Assembly (NCBI GenBank): GCA_945875915.1
Contig: CAMCMT010000017.1
Location: 1-50,719 of the forward strand
Direction: 5' to 3'
Origin: Synechococcus sp. UW140
GTDB lineage: Bacteria > Cyanobacteriota > Cyanobacteriia > PCC-6307 > Cyanobiaceae
DNA: 50,719 bases
The translations under genes were made by a program, and so were the position numbers. The notes beneath the pieces were generated by a model that was not told the DNA's origin, did not search any database, and worked only from the letters and a program-made list of their open reading frames with translations. Below are positions 27,109 through 36,088 of this stretch, piece after piece. Position 1 is the first letter of the stretch, and every line of letters starts with the position of its first letter.

Positions 27109-28539
27109 TCAGGTTACCGGCGCTAACCGTTCTGGCAGCAGGTCGTAGCGCAGCAACTCCTCTGGCTGTTCGCGTCGTTGCACCAGATCCGCCGCTCCCT
27201 CGTGTACGAGCACGGCCGCTGGTTTGGGGATGCGGTTGTAATTGGAGGCCATGGAGGCGTTGTAGGCACCGGTGGCAAAAACGGCGAGCACATCGCCGCT
27301 TTGGGCCGGTGGCAGGGCCAGATCCTTCAACAAAATATCGCCCGATTCGCAGTGTTTGCCGGCCAGGGTGACCCGCTCGCTGGCCCCGGCCCGGGGCTGC
27401 TCCACCAACACGGCCGTGTATTGGGATTGATAGGTAATCGGCCGGGGGTTGTCGCTCATGCCGCCATCCACCGACAGGTAAGTGCGGATGCCGGGCACCT
27501 CCTTGCGGCTACCGATGCGATAGAGGGTGAGGCCGGCGCTGGCCACCAGGGAGCGGCCCGGTTCACAGAGCAGGCGGGGCAGCGCCAGGCCCCGTTGCTG
27601 GCAGGCCTGGTGCACCGCTTCGGCCACCCCCCGGACCCACTCCTGGATCGAGGGGGGATCGTCACTGGCCACGTAGCGAATGCCGAGGCCGCCGCCGACG
27701 TTGAGATCGCGCACGGGATGGCCGAGGGAGCGGGCCAGGGCCAGGGCATCGGCGAGCACCCCGGCCAGGTCCCGGTGCGGTTGCAGTTCGAAGATTTGGG
27801 AGCCGATGTGGGCATGGAGGCCGGTGAGCTGGGCCCAGGGGTGCCGGGTGAGTTCCCGCAGCACCGTTTCGAGCTGGTCAGGGTCAAAGCCGAACTTGCT
27901 ATCGAGGTGGCCGGTCTGGATGTACTCGTGGGTGTGGCACTCGATGCCCGGGGTAAGCCGCAGCATCAGGGACACGGGGGCCGCCGGCGCCAGTTCGTCC
28001 AGCAGCGCCAGGTCGTGCCAGTTGTCGAGCACCACGGTGACGCCAGCCCCGATCGCCAGGGTTAGCTCCTCGCGGGATTTGTTATTGCCGTGCAGCACGA
28101 TCCGCTCAGCGGGCATGCCGCCCTCCAGGGCGGTGAGCAGCTCACCCGAGGACACCGCATCGAGGCCCAGGCCTTCCGAGGCCACCAGGGCGGAGATCGC
28201 CAGGCTGCTGTTGGCCTTGGAGGCGTAGATGGCCAGCGACGGGCCCGGGTAGTGGGCTTCAAGGGCCTGGCGATAGGCCCGGCAGGTGGCCCGCAGGGTG
28301 GCCTCATCGAGCACATAAAGGGGCGTGCCGTAGCGCTGGGCAAGGTCTGCCAGGTCACAGCCCCCCACCTGCAGACGGCCCTTGGCGTCAAGGGCGCTGC
28401 TGATCGGCGTCAGGTTGCGGTTGGGACTTTCGATGTCCCGCTCCAGCTCGTAGGGGCCGGCGGCTTCCGGGGTGGTCGCCACCACCGCTGCAGAGGTCAG
28501 CCCAGCTGCCACTGCAGCTGACTCAGTGGTGATGGTCAT
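27109..28539 (-). CDS. lysA: Diaminopimelate decarboxylase
   Basis: LysA makes lysine from meso-diaminopimelate with PLP. The 476-residue protein has the PLP lysine in SLAIYASKANSSLAI, then HIGSQIFELQPHRD, the glycine loop LNVGGGLGI, and CEPGRSLVASAG near the C-terminus. I chose the ATG at 28539: the open frame extends 48 codons further, but into the divergent rimI region. The first 35 residues are a loosely conserved leader. It heads the run lysA-cdaA-uppS-bioB-trhO and is divergent from rimI. Confidence 0.95.
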   Translation of the reverse strand: MTITTESAAVAAGLTSAAVVATTPEAAGPYELERDIESPNRNLTPISSALDAKGRLQVGGCDLADLAQRYGTPLYVLDEATLRATCRAYRQALEAHYPGPSLAIYASKANSSLAISALVASEGLGLDAVSSGELLTALEGGMPAERIVLHGNNKSREELTLAIGAGVTVVLDNWHDLALLDELAPAAPVSLMLRLTPGIECHTHEYIQTGHLDSKFGFDPDQLETVLRELTRHPWAQLTGLHAHIGSQIFELQPHRDLAGVLADALALARSLGHPVRDLNVGGGLGIRYVASDDPPSIQEWVRGVAEAVHQACQQRGLALPRLLCEPGRSLVASAGLTLYRIGSRKEVPGIRTYLSVDGGMSDNPRPITYQSQYTAVLVEQPRAGASERVTLAGKHCESGDILLKDLALPPAQSGDVLAVFATGAYNASMASNYNRIPKPAAVLVHEGAADLVQRREQPEELLRYDLLPERLAPVT

Positions 28540-28595
28540 CAGGGTGCCCGAATCCAGCAAGGGCAATAATCGTAGGCAGAACGGGTTGAGGGGCT

Positions 28596-29141
28596 GTGCC
28601 CGATCCAACCGATGCTGCCCTGGATCTCGCCCAGCCAGCCCCCCCGGCACCCGAACCTTCCTCAGAGCTGCCCTTGAGGCCAATCCCTGCCCGGCTGCTG
28701 CAAGCCCTTGATCTGCAGGCTTGCCTCGCCCTCGATGCTGCAGCCCTAGGCAGCTTCTGGAGCGAAAGCCAATGGCGCTCCGAGCTGGAGGGGGCCGGCC
28801 GCCTTTGCCTGGGAATCGACCAGCCCAATCCCGGGGACCCCGGCGGCCTGGTGGGGGTGGCCTGCGGCTGGCTGGTGGTGGATGAACTGCACATCACCGT
28901 GCTGGCCGTCCATCCCGCGGGCCGCCGCCAGGGCCTGGGGCGCCAGTTGCTCGAGGCCCTGCTGGCTGGGGCCCGGGCCCGGGGCGCCCTGCACGCCACC
29001 TTGGAGGTGGCAGCTGACAACCAGGCGGCCCTAGCCCTCTATGGCGCCAGTGCTTTCCAGACGGCGGGAACCCGCCGCGGTTACTACCGCGGCGGCCAGG
29101 ATGCCCTGATCCAATGGAAAAGGATCGCTACCGTTGCATAG
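28596..29141 (+). CDS. rimI: Ribosomal-protein-alanine N-acetyltransferase RimI-like (GNAT)
   Basis: The 181-residue protein has the GNAT acetyl-CoA loop VHPAGRRQGLGRQLLEAL and the RimI-like end EVAADNQAALALYGASAFQ followed by GTRRGYYRGGQDALIQ. RimI acetylates the N-terminus of a ribosomal protein in E. coli; in other bacteria homologues modify several proteins. The GTG at 28596 is the first in-frame start. It diverges from lysA with about 55 bases between the starts, so a shared promoter region is likely. It is followed by clpC after 217 bases. Confidence 0.85.
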   Translation: MPDPTDAALDLAQPAPPAPEPSSELPLRPIPARLLQALDLQACLALDAAALGSFWSESQWRSELEGAGRLCLGIDQPNPGDPGGLVGVACGWLVVDELHITVLAVHPAGRRQGLGRQLLEALLAGARARGALHATLEVAADNQAALALYGASAFQTAGTRRGYYRGGQDALIQWKRIATVA

Positions 29142-29358
29142 GGCGGGACCAGCGTGAGAGCGGCCTTCGCTAACTGTCAGCTTTGGTACGGATTGCCGCC
29201 TATTTTTGTCGCAAACGCCCAAAAGTTTCACCGGTTACGTTGTTGCGCCAACTGGGGCTCTGCCCTGTCAGGCCAAGGCTTATTCCCCTGTCCCTGCGCC
29301 ACCCCCAATCCCCTGACAATCCTGATAGCTTGGGGACACCTGCAACTGGCACCGCATC

Positions 29359-31929
29359 ATGTTCGAGCGGTTTACCGAGAAAGCCATCAAGGTGATCATG
29401 CTGGCCCAGGAGGAGGCCCGCCGCCTTGGCCACAACTTCGTCGGCACCGAGCAGATCTTGCTGGGCTTGATCGGCGAGGGCACCGGGGTGGCAGCCAAGG
29501 TGCTGAAGTCGATGGGGGTCAACCTCAAGGACGCCCGGGTCGAGGTCGAAAAGATCATCGGCCGCGGCTCCGGCTTTGTGGCCGTGGAGATCCCCTTCAC
29601 GCCCCGGGCCAAGCGGGTCTTGGAGCTGTCCCTCGAAGAAGCGCGCCAACTCGGCCACAACTACATCGGTACCGAACACCTACTGCTAGGCCTGATCCGC
29701 GAGGGTGAAGGCGTGGCCGCCCGGGTGCTGGAAAACCTCGGCGTCGACCTGGCCAAGGTGCGCACCCAGGTGATCCGCATGCTGGGCGAAACGGCCGAGG
29801 TGGCCTCCGGTGGCGGCAGCAAGGGCTCTACAAAAACCCCAACGCTGGATGAATTCGGCACCAACCTCACCCAGCTGGCCGCAGAAGGCAAGCTCGATCC
29901 GGTGGTGGGTCGCCAGAATGAAATTGAACGGGTCATCCAGATCCTTGGCCGTCGCACTAAGAACAACCCGGTGCTCATTGGTGAGCCTGGGGTGGGTAAA
30001 ACGGCCCTTGCTGAAGGCCTGGCCCAGCGCATTACCCAGGGTGAAATTCCGGACATTCTCGAAGATAAGCGCGTTCTCACCCTTGATGTCGGCCTGCTGG
30101 TGGCCGGCACCAAATATCGGGGTGAGTTTGAGGAGCGCCTCAAAAAAATCATGGAGGAGATCCGCAGCGCCGGCAATGTGATCCTCGTGATTGATGAGGT
30201 TCACACCTTGATTGGCGCTGGAGCGGCCGAAGGCGCCATTGATGCTGCCAATATTCTGAAGCCGGCCCTAGCCCGGGGCGAGCTGCAATGCATCGGCGCC
30301 ACTACTCTTGATGAATACCGCAAGCACATCGAACGGGATGCGGCCCTAGAGCGGCGCTTCCAGCCGGTGATGGTGGGCGAGCCTTCCGTGGCCGACACGA
30401 TTGAAATCCTGCGGGGCCTGCGGGAGCGCTATGAACAACATCACCGCCTCAAGATCAGCGACGAAGCTGTTGTGGCAGCAGCCACCCTCGGAGATCGCTA
30501 CATTTCCGATCGCTTCCTACCCGATAAGGCCATCGACCTGATCGATGAGGCTGGCAGCCGCGTCCGCCTGCTCAATTCCAAGCTGCCGGTGGCTGCTAAG
30601 GAAGTGGATAAGCAGCTGCGCGATGTGCAGAAGCGCAAGGAAGCTGCAGTGCGCGAGCAGGACTTTGGCAAGGCCGGCGAACTGCGCGATAAGGAAGTGG
30701 AATTGCGCGAGCAGATCCGTACGATCCTCCAGTCCCGCCGCGACGAGGAGCCCAACACGGCCAGCGATTCTGGTGAGGGCGCAGCTGAGGCAGAGTCGGC
30801 CCCAGCCGGGGCTTTCTCCGAGGGCCAATCGGTCTATGACGCCAGCGGTGAGCGCACCCCCGTGGTCACCGAGGAGGACATTGCCCAGATCGTCGCGTCC
30901 TGGACCGGGGTGCCCGTGCAAAAACTCACCGAGAGCGAATCGGTGAAGTTGCTGAACATGGAGGAAACCCTCCACCAGCGCCTGATCGGCCAGGACGAGG
31001 CTGTTAAGGCCGTGTCCAAGGCGATCCGCCGGGCCCGGGTTGGTCTCAAAAATCCCAACCGCCCGATTGCCAGCTTTATCTTCTCCGGCCCCACCGGCGT
31101 CGGCAAAACCGAGCTCACCAAAGCGCTGGCCGCCTACTTCTTCGGCAGCGAAGAGTCGATGATCCGTCTCGACATGTCGGAATACATGGAGCGCCACACG
31201 GTCAGCAAGCTTATCGGTTCGCCCCCGGGCTATGTGGGCTTCAATGAAGGCGGCCAGCTCACCGAGGCTGTACGCCGGCGGCCCTACACCGTGATTCTGT
31301 TCGATGAAATCGAAAAGGCCCACCCTGATGTCTTCAACCTGCTGCTGCAGCTGCTCGAAGATGGTCGCCTCACCGATTCCAAAGGCCGCACGGTGGACTT
31401 CAAGAACACCATGATCATCATGACCTCGAACATCGGTTCGAAGGTGATTGAGAAGGGCGGCGGCGGCCTCGGTTTTGAGTTCTCCGGCAGCAGTGTCGAA
31501 GACACCCAGTACACGCGAATCCGTTCGCTGGTGAACGAGGAGCTGAAGCAATACTTCCGCCCCGAATTCCTCAACAGGCTTGATGAGATCATCGTGTTCC
31601 GCCAACTCAGCCGCGACGAAGTGAAGCTGATCGCCGAGATCATGCTTCGCGAAGTCTTTGTCCGCATGCAAGACAAGGGCATCACCCTGTCGGTTTCGGA
31701 ATCCTTCAAGGAGCGGCTAGTCGAAGAGGGCTACAACCCCAGCTACGGTGCCCGGCCCCTGCGCCGCGCCGTGATGCGCCTGCTCGAAGATTCCCTGGCC
31801 GAGGAATTCCTCTCCGGTCGTATCAGCGACGGCGACTCAGCCCTCGTTGACGTGGATGACAGTAAGCAGGTGGTGATCCGTAAGGATGTCGTTGCTCCTC
31901 AGCCGGAGCTTGCGGCCGCTGGGGTTTAG
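29359..31929 (+). CDS. clpC: Clp protease ATP-binding chaperone ClpC
   Basis: The 856-residue AAA+ unfoldase hands proteins to ClpP. It has an N-terminal repeat domain ([19 protein letters not shown]), AAA1 with Walker A GEPGVGKT near residue 208, a UVR motif ([19 protein letters not shown], about residue 435), and AAA2 with Walker A GPTGVGKT near residue 577. It is the cyanobacterial/plastid ClpC type, known to serve in phycobilisome breakdown with NblA. The product is full length. A strong terminator follows about 100 bases downstream. The 217 bases upstream hold no gene and no convincing sigma-70 pair was seen. Confidence 0.98.
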   Translation: MFERFTEKAIKVIMLAQEEARRLGHNFVGTEQILLGLIGEGTGVAAKVLKSMGVNLKDARVEVEKIIGRGSGFVAVEIPFTPRAKRVLELSLEEARQLGHNYIGTEHLLLGLIREGEGVAARVLENLGVDLAKVRTQVIRMLGETAEVASGGGSKGSTKTPTLDEFGTNLTQLAAEGKLDPVVGRQNEIERVIQILGRRTKNNPVLIGEPGVGKTALAEGLAQRITQGEIPDILEDKRVLTLDVGLLVAGTKYRGEFEERLKKIMEEIRSAGNVILVIDEVHTLIGAGAAEGAIDAANILKPALARGELQCIGATTLDEYRKHIERDAALERRFQPVMVGEPSVADTIEILRGLRERYEQHHRLKISDEAVVAAATLGDRYISDRFLPDKAIDLIDEAGSRVRLLNSKLPVAAKEVDKQLRDVQKRKEAAVREQDFGKAGELRDKEVELREQIRTILQSRRDEEPNTASDSGEGAAEAESAPAGAFSEGQSVYDASGERTPVVTEEDIAQIVASWTGVPVQKLTESESVKLLNMEETLHQRLIGQDEAVKAVSKAIRRARVGLKNPNRPIASFIFSGPTGVGKTELTKALAAYFFGSEESMIRLDMSEYMERHTVSKLIGSPPGYVGFNEGGQLTEAVRRRPYTVILFDEIEKAHPDVFNLLLQLLEDGRLTDSKGRTVDFKNTMIIMTSNIGSKVIEKGGGGLGFEFSGSSVEDTQYTRIRSLVNEELKQYFRPEFLNRLDEIIVFRQLSRDEVKLIAEIMLREVFVRMQDKGITLSVSESFKERLVEEGYNPSYGARPLRRAVMRLLEDSLAEEFLSGRISDGDSALVDVDDSKQVVIRKDVVAPQPELAAAGV

Positions 31930-32342
31930 GACCCCATGGGAGTGCCTTTAATCTTGCCCTTTGGGCATCCAATCACAATTGTTTAAGGGCATTAGAACAG
32001 ATACCACTATCTCGAGCATTTTTCTTAAGCCCGGCCGTTAGGCCGGGTTTTCTTATGGTCTTGTATTGGTGTGTTCGTATCGCCAGCGCCTAACTTGAAA
32101 TCACGTCAAAAATCAAGGCTTGGCAGAGCTATGTTGTACGGCTATGCGGTTGAAAGGCCTACCGAATTGGCCTTGACCGAGTGGGGGCGCTTTTGGGCTG
32201 GAACAGGACCCGACAGCGCAGTTAGGCTAGACCTGTGATGCGTGACGTCGAATTCAAGAGGCTGTCCGGTGGGAATTAATGGGCCCAGCAAGCGCTTAGT
32301 GGCAATCGCTGGGGTTTCCCTGGTTGTTGCTAAACGATGGCA
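31930..32342. other. Gene-poor spacer after clpC
   Basis: Apart from the terminator at 32,030 there is no recognisable gene. A short hairpin (AAGGCC, nine-base loop, GGCCTT) lies at 32,154-32,174 without a T-run. The base composition becomes visibly more AT-rich from here to about 36.1 kb. Confidence 0.5.
32030..32053 (+). terminator. Rho-independent terminator of clpC
   Basis: CCCGGCC (32030-32036), loop GTTA, GGCCGGG (32041-32047), then TTTTCTT. A perfect seven-base-pair stem with a T-run downstream of clpC. Confidence 0.93.
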
Positions 32343-32798
32343 TCAGAACTTAAACCGGAAGCCACCCCCATAGCCAACCTGATTCCCGGTGGAAAAGGCC
32401 TCAACATTCACGTTGGCATAGAGGGCGGTGGATGGGCTCAAGGACAAATCAGCACCAGCGGCAATAGAGAAGCCATTCACCCCGCGGTTTTGCCCCTGGT
32501 TGAGGAAGGAGCCAGAACCAGAAGCGGGCATGGAGGCCGAGGGGGAACTGTTGCCAGTTTCACCGACGAGGGTGACGAGGACATCCACCTGATAGGCCAG
32601 GGCAAGCCTGGGAATCAGGCTGATGGATTTGGTCTTGTTGAGGGGGATGGGGCCTGAGGTGCGCTCGATGCCGATGGTGCCAATGGGGGTCGTCTCCTTG
32701 GATTGCCCTATTGGGGACCCTGCCAGGTTGGCGTCCTGAGGTCTGAGCTGATCAATTAGAAGGCTTCGACCTCTCCAGGATCCCTGCCTTGAATGCAC
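32343..32798 (-). CDS. Hypothetical protein with a beta-barrel-like C-terminus, possibly an outer-membrane-protein fragment
   Basis: The 151-codon frame has no convincing start and overlaps the upstream gene's 3' end by 43 bases. Its last 100 residues alternate like outer-membrane beta strands (ISLIPRLALAYQVDVLV, FSIAAGADLSLSPSTALYANVNVEAF) and end GGGFRFKF, with the terminal Phe typical of BAM substrates. I read it as the last few strands of a barrel, either a small protein or the remains of a longer one. It carries one N-glycosylation sequon (NSS). Confidence 0.5.
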   Translation of the reverse strand: MHSRQGSWRGRSLLIDQLRPQDANLAGSPIGQSKETTPIGTIGIERTSGPIPLNKTKSISLIPRLALAYQVDVLVTLVGETGNSSPSASMPASGSGSFLNQGQNRGVNGFSIAAGADLSLSPSTALYANVNVEAFSTGNQVGYGGGFRFKF

Positions 32799-33268
32799 AG
32801 GCGTCTGAATTGGCCCACCACCCCATCGCCGTAGCCCGCCCGCACGCTTTGCCAGGCCTTGCCATCGCCTTTGGCGTCATAGGTTTGATCAGTGCAGTCG
32901 TATTGGACTTGTAGGAGTTTGGTGGTGCTGCGGCTAGGAATCACCCTGGGGGGGATGGTGGTGCAGGTGGTGTAGGTCGAGCTTGTCTGATTATATTTGG
33001 CATTGCCGTTCCAGTTGTTATTCCAGTTGTTGCGGTTGTTTTGGCGCCGGCCGCCGTTGTCGTAGTTGTCGGTGACGCAGGTTGTTTTGCCCTCGATCAC
33101 CCGCTCGGGCGTCACGAAGGTGAAGGGCAGTTCTCCCCAAACGTAGAGATGGCCAGGAATCTCCGCCTTGGCTGGGCCTAGGGCTAGCAACAGCCAGGTT
33201 CCGCTCGTGACTAGGGCCGAAAGCCTTGGCAGCCGAACTGGCATGGGTTGGGAGTGGTATCTTTTCAT
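32756..33268 (-). CDS. Exported Asn-rich protein of unknown function
   Basis: The product of 170 residues has a signal peptide (about residues 9-34, SALVTSGTWLLLALGPAKA before EIPGHL). The mature part includes a tract very rich in Asn and Arg (NNRNNWNNNWNGNAKYNQTS) with an NQT sequon, cysteines at CVTD, TCTT, DCTD and LCIQ, and Tyr/Thr-rich strands. Start choice between ATG 33268 and ATG 33244 is open; neither has a clear ribosome-binding site. No family recognised. It sits about 1 kb from the divergently oriented glycosyltransferase gene, which is on the other strand. Confidence 0.65.
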   Translation of the reverse strand: MKRYHSQPMPVRLPRLSALVTSGTWLLLALGPAKAEIPGHLYVWGELPFTFVTPERVIEGKTTCVTDNYDNGGRRQNNRNNWNNNWNGNAKYNQTSSTYTTCTTIPPRVIPSRSTTKLLQVQYDCTDQTYDAKGDGKAWQSVRAGYGDGVVGQFRRLCIQGRDPGEVEAF

Positions 33269-33513
33269 CCCAATTATGATGGCATTCGGATTGACTTCGG
33301 TGCCTCGGCCTTCTTTAGGGGCGCTTAACACCGAGCCCGTACTTGCTGCCGGGAGCTGGCTTGCAATGGATGCGTTTGCGGTGCTTGGTTGGGTGCTCTC
33401 TCGTTGTCCCCATCGCCATCAAGAGAGCACCTACGAAGTCCTAATAGAAGACTTCTTTTGATCTTAGTATTCTACTCGCTATTGGACGTAATTGCGGAGT
33501 TCTTCGATACCAA

Positions 33514-34058
33514 TTGCCCCTTCCCTTTTCCAATCAATGCTGGCCATTTATGCTGTTGCTGTTTGCACAAGGTGCTTTGGATTCGCGGTATTGGGCCTCG
33601 CCAGCGCCGGCTTGGGCAAGTCGGCGTCCTTGGCCAGGGCTCCACCTGCTCAGTGTTGCTTTGGTGGCTGCAGGTTTGCGGTTGGTCCTGGTCGACCTGG
33701 CTATCGCCGCTGTTCCCCCCAGCCGGGTCGGCACCTGTTCCGAGTCGTTGGTGCTCTCCAAGCGTTTTCGCATGGTGCCCAGCCCCGGTGATCAGGACTA
33801 CCAACGCACCACCGACCCCTTCGGCAAAGAGGTGATTATCAGTCTCACTAATGGCTTGCGTCTTTTTCTGGTGAGGGTGATGATTACATCCTCTCAAGTG
33901 CTTTTGCGACCGGCCATCGGGTGCGGGCTTGTTTGCAGTCTTTACCTCAGAACTGCCCCCCGGGTGATGACCGGGGCAAGCGCTATCGCCTTGTGGATCT
34001 GCAAACGGGGGCTCGAGCTGAGGGGTTGGACTCCTGGCACCTCTGCGGTGGCGCCTAG
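33514..34058 (+). pseudogene. Exported cysteine-containing protein with a frameshift in a T-run
   Basis: The frame from 33514 runs through a hydrophobic segment, then GTCSESLVLSKRFRMVPSP and TTDPFGKEVIISLTNGLR, and loses sense near 33,864. From the T5 run at 33,862-33,866 a second frame continues in protein-like fashion: SGEGDDYILSSAFATGHRV, then ACLQSLPQNCPPGDDRGKR, and ends with SWHLCGGA and TAG at 34058. Adding one T would join both. The combined protein would have four cysteines and an N-terminal membrane/signal segment. Either an assembly error, a true mutation or frameshifting could explain it. The start is uncertain. Confidence 0.62.
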
Positions 34059-34207
34059 GCAGTTGCCACCCAAGTGTTTTATCCAGGCTGCTCCTGGTTG
34101 GTAAGCAGCCCCCTCCCCCCTGGATGTTTGGGTCCGTGCTCAGCAGGGCTAATCTAACGCAAGTGAGTTGTTTTGTTCAATCCGGAAGTCTAATGCCAGT
34201 CAATACG

Positions 34208-34236
34208 TTGACGGGGCAATGCTTCTACAGTATGAT
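34208..34236 (+). promoter_or_regulatory. Near-consensus sigma-70 promoter for the HMW1C-like gene
   Basis: TTGACG (34208-34213), a 17-base spacer and TATGAT (34231-34236). The expected transcription start, about 7 bases later, falls at or next to the proposed GTG start codon (34244), which would make the mRNA leaderless or nearly so. Confidence 0.75.
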
Positions 34237-34243
34237 CACATGA

Positions 34244-36088
34244 GTGGACTATAGCGCGTTGAAGTCGAATCTAGAAGCCTTTGAATTAACGGTCTATCGC
34301 CGTGAGCCGGAGCAGGCCGCCAAGCAGCTGCAGGCGATCCTGGCCACCTTGGATTCTGTCGCAGGCATGATTGATGAGCGCATCCATCCCCAGTCTCCCG
34401 ACAATTCTTCGCTCGATTCCTATCTCGACCATGTGATTCATCGCCTAGCGGCAGCAATCACTTCGTTGTTTTCCGATCCCGGCTTCCAGCTCAGTGCCCA
34501 AGGTTTTAGCGAATTGATGCGCTGGCAGCGCTGGATTTCAGCGATATTTGGCGCCAGTGATTTTCACTCCACCGACCATATTCTGGAAACCTTCAACCTA
34601 CCCCAAGCCAGCGACTCCCCCGAATACACCCTGAACCTCGAAGACCTGCCCAAATTCGCCTTCCTCTACTCCCCTGAATCCCAGATTCCCCTCAATATTG
34701 ATTTGCTCTGGCAGCATTACCCGGAGATGGCCGTGTCCCTGGCGATGGTGCTGCTGTCACCACGTTTTCTAGGTACCAATTCTGCCCACCATAAGCGCAA
34801 TCAACTCCTCCCCTGGCTCACCGATAAACTCAACCAGTTGTCCCGTTTGGAGGCAATTCCTACCCAAACGTTGCATGACGTTTATATGCATTGTAGCTAT
34901 GCCACTATCGACAATCGCCATGCCATCAAGGGCTCGATCAATCGCTTAGTGCGGCAATGGATTGTGGAGCAAGGCCTGGAGGATTTGCCGGTCCAGCCCT
35001 TGCCCGTTGCTACGACCGCTGGCAAGCCGGTCGCCCTGGTGGTGTTGGAATGGTTTGGCAGCAACCATTCGATTTATCGCACCCATTCCAAAACGATTGA
35101 GGCGATGCGAGCCGATTTTTATGTGATTGGCCTGGGCTATGGCAAGTGTGTGGACCACTACGTGCGCAACGTTTTTGATCAGTTTGTTGAAGTTACCGAA
35201 GTGGAGATGGCTCAACAGTTGCAGCAGGTGCGTCAGCTCTGTGAAGAGAACAACGTTGCAGTGATTTATATGGTGAGCATTGGCATGAGCCCACTCAACA
35301 TCTTCCTTTCCAATCTCAGGCTGTCGCCCCTGCAGGCCACCAGCTGGGGCCATCCCGCCACCAGCAATTCTCCCTTTATCGACTATTACATCGCCGAGCG
35401 CGATCTCGTGCCCGACCCAAGCCTGTTCTCCGAGCAGCTCCTTTGGCTGGAGTCCGATGAAATGCCTTTTCGCATCACCGAAACGATGGCCAATGCCATG
35501 GCCCAGCGCCAGGCCATCCCCGGCAAGGGCGTGTTGCAGATCGCTATCTGTGCCTCAACGATGAAGCTCAACCCTGCTTTCCTGACCTCATTAGTACGAA
35601 TCGTTCAGGCGGCTGAGGTGCCGGTGCATTTTCACTTTTTAGTGGCCGGTTGCATTGGCATTGTGTATCGGCAGATCAGTAAAGCCGTCGCTAGTTATCT
35701 GCCGGGTATTAGCAGCGTCTATCCCCAGCTGGGCTTTGATGTCTACATGCAAGTGATTGCCAATTGTGATCTAGCCCTCAACCCCTATCCATTTGGTAAT
35801 TGCAATGGCATTGTCGATGTCTTGCTTAATGGCGTTGTTGGCGTGTGCATGCAGGGTCCCCACCTGTTTGAATCGATTGACCAGGCCCTCTACCGGCGCC
35901 TTGGCCTGCCGGATTGGTTGATTGCAACCGACGAGGAGAGCTATATCCAGGCGGCCCTGCGCCTGATCCGCGACGAGGACTTGCGTCACCAGTTAGCAGC
36001 CCAGTTCGGCACCATCGACAGCGTCCAGGCCCTCCATCAAGGCCAAGACTCCCAGCTGTCGGCCCAATTGTTGGCAAAAATCAGCTGA
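34244..36088 (+). CDS. HMW1C-like protein N-glycosyltransferase (GT41-type)
   Basis: The 614-residue protein has an N-terminal all-helical region (about residues 1-260) and a C-terminal GT-B glycosyltransferase. The latter shows the HMW1C hallmarks ATSWGHPATSNSPFIDYY, a nucleotide-sugar-binding part DLALNPYPFGNCNGIVDVLL and GPHLFESIDQALYRRLGLPD. In Haemophilus and Actinobacillus such enzymes add glucose or galactose to Asn in NxS/T sequons of adhesins in the cytoplasm before export. The GTG at 34244 is the first start in frame; an ATG four bases earlier (34240) opens a four-codon frame only. Base composition is visibly lower in GC than the neighbours. No adhesin gene is adjacent; nearby exported proteins carry sequons. 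Confidence 0.9.
   Translation: MDYSALKSNLEAFELTVYRREPEQAAKQLQAILATLDSVAGMIDERIHPQSPDNSSLDSYLDHVIHRLAAAITSLFSDPGFQLSAQGFSELMRWQRWISAIFGASDFHSTDHILETFNLPQASDSPEYTLNLEDLPKFAFLYSPESQIPLNIDLLWQHYPEMAVSLAMVLLSPRFLGTNSAHHKRNQLLPWLTDKLNQLSRLEAIPTQTLHDVYMHCSYATIDNRHAIKGSINRLVRQWIVEQGLEDLPVQPLPVATTAGKPVALVVLEWFGSNHSIYRTHSKTIEAMRADFYVIGLGYGKCVDHYVRNVFDQFVEVTEVEMAQQLQQVRQLCEENNVAVIYMVSIGMSPLNIFLSNLRLSPLQATSWGHPATSNSPFIDYYIAERDLVPDPSLFSEQLLWLESDEMPFRITETMANAMAQRQAIPGKGVLQIAICASTMKLNPAFLTSLVRIVQAAEVPVHFHFLVAGCIGIVYRQISKAVASYLPGISSVYPQLGFDVYMQVIANCDLALNPYPFGNCNGIVDVLLNGVVGVCMQGPHLFESIDQALYRRLGLPDWLIATDEESYIQAALRLIRDEDLRHQLAAQFGTIDSVQALHQGQDSQLSAQLLAKIS

Noticed and set aside
30517-31671. 384-codon minus-strand frame within clpC
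   Set aside because: It is antisense to a fully conserved clpC.
33860-33870. Programmed -1 frameshift site at the T-run
   Set aside because: The sequence does not match a standard X XXY YYZ slippery heptamer in the zero frame and no downstream structure was identified; a sequencing or mutation event is more likely. It is kept only as an alternative.
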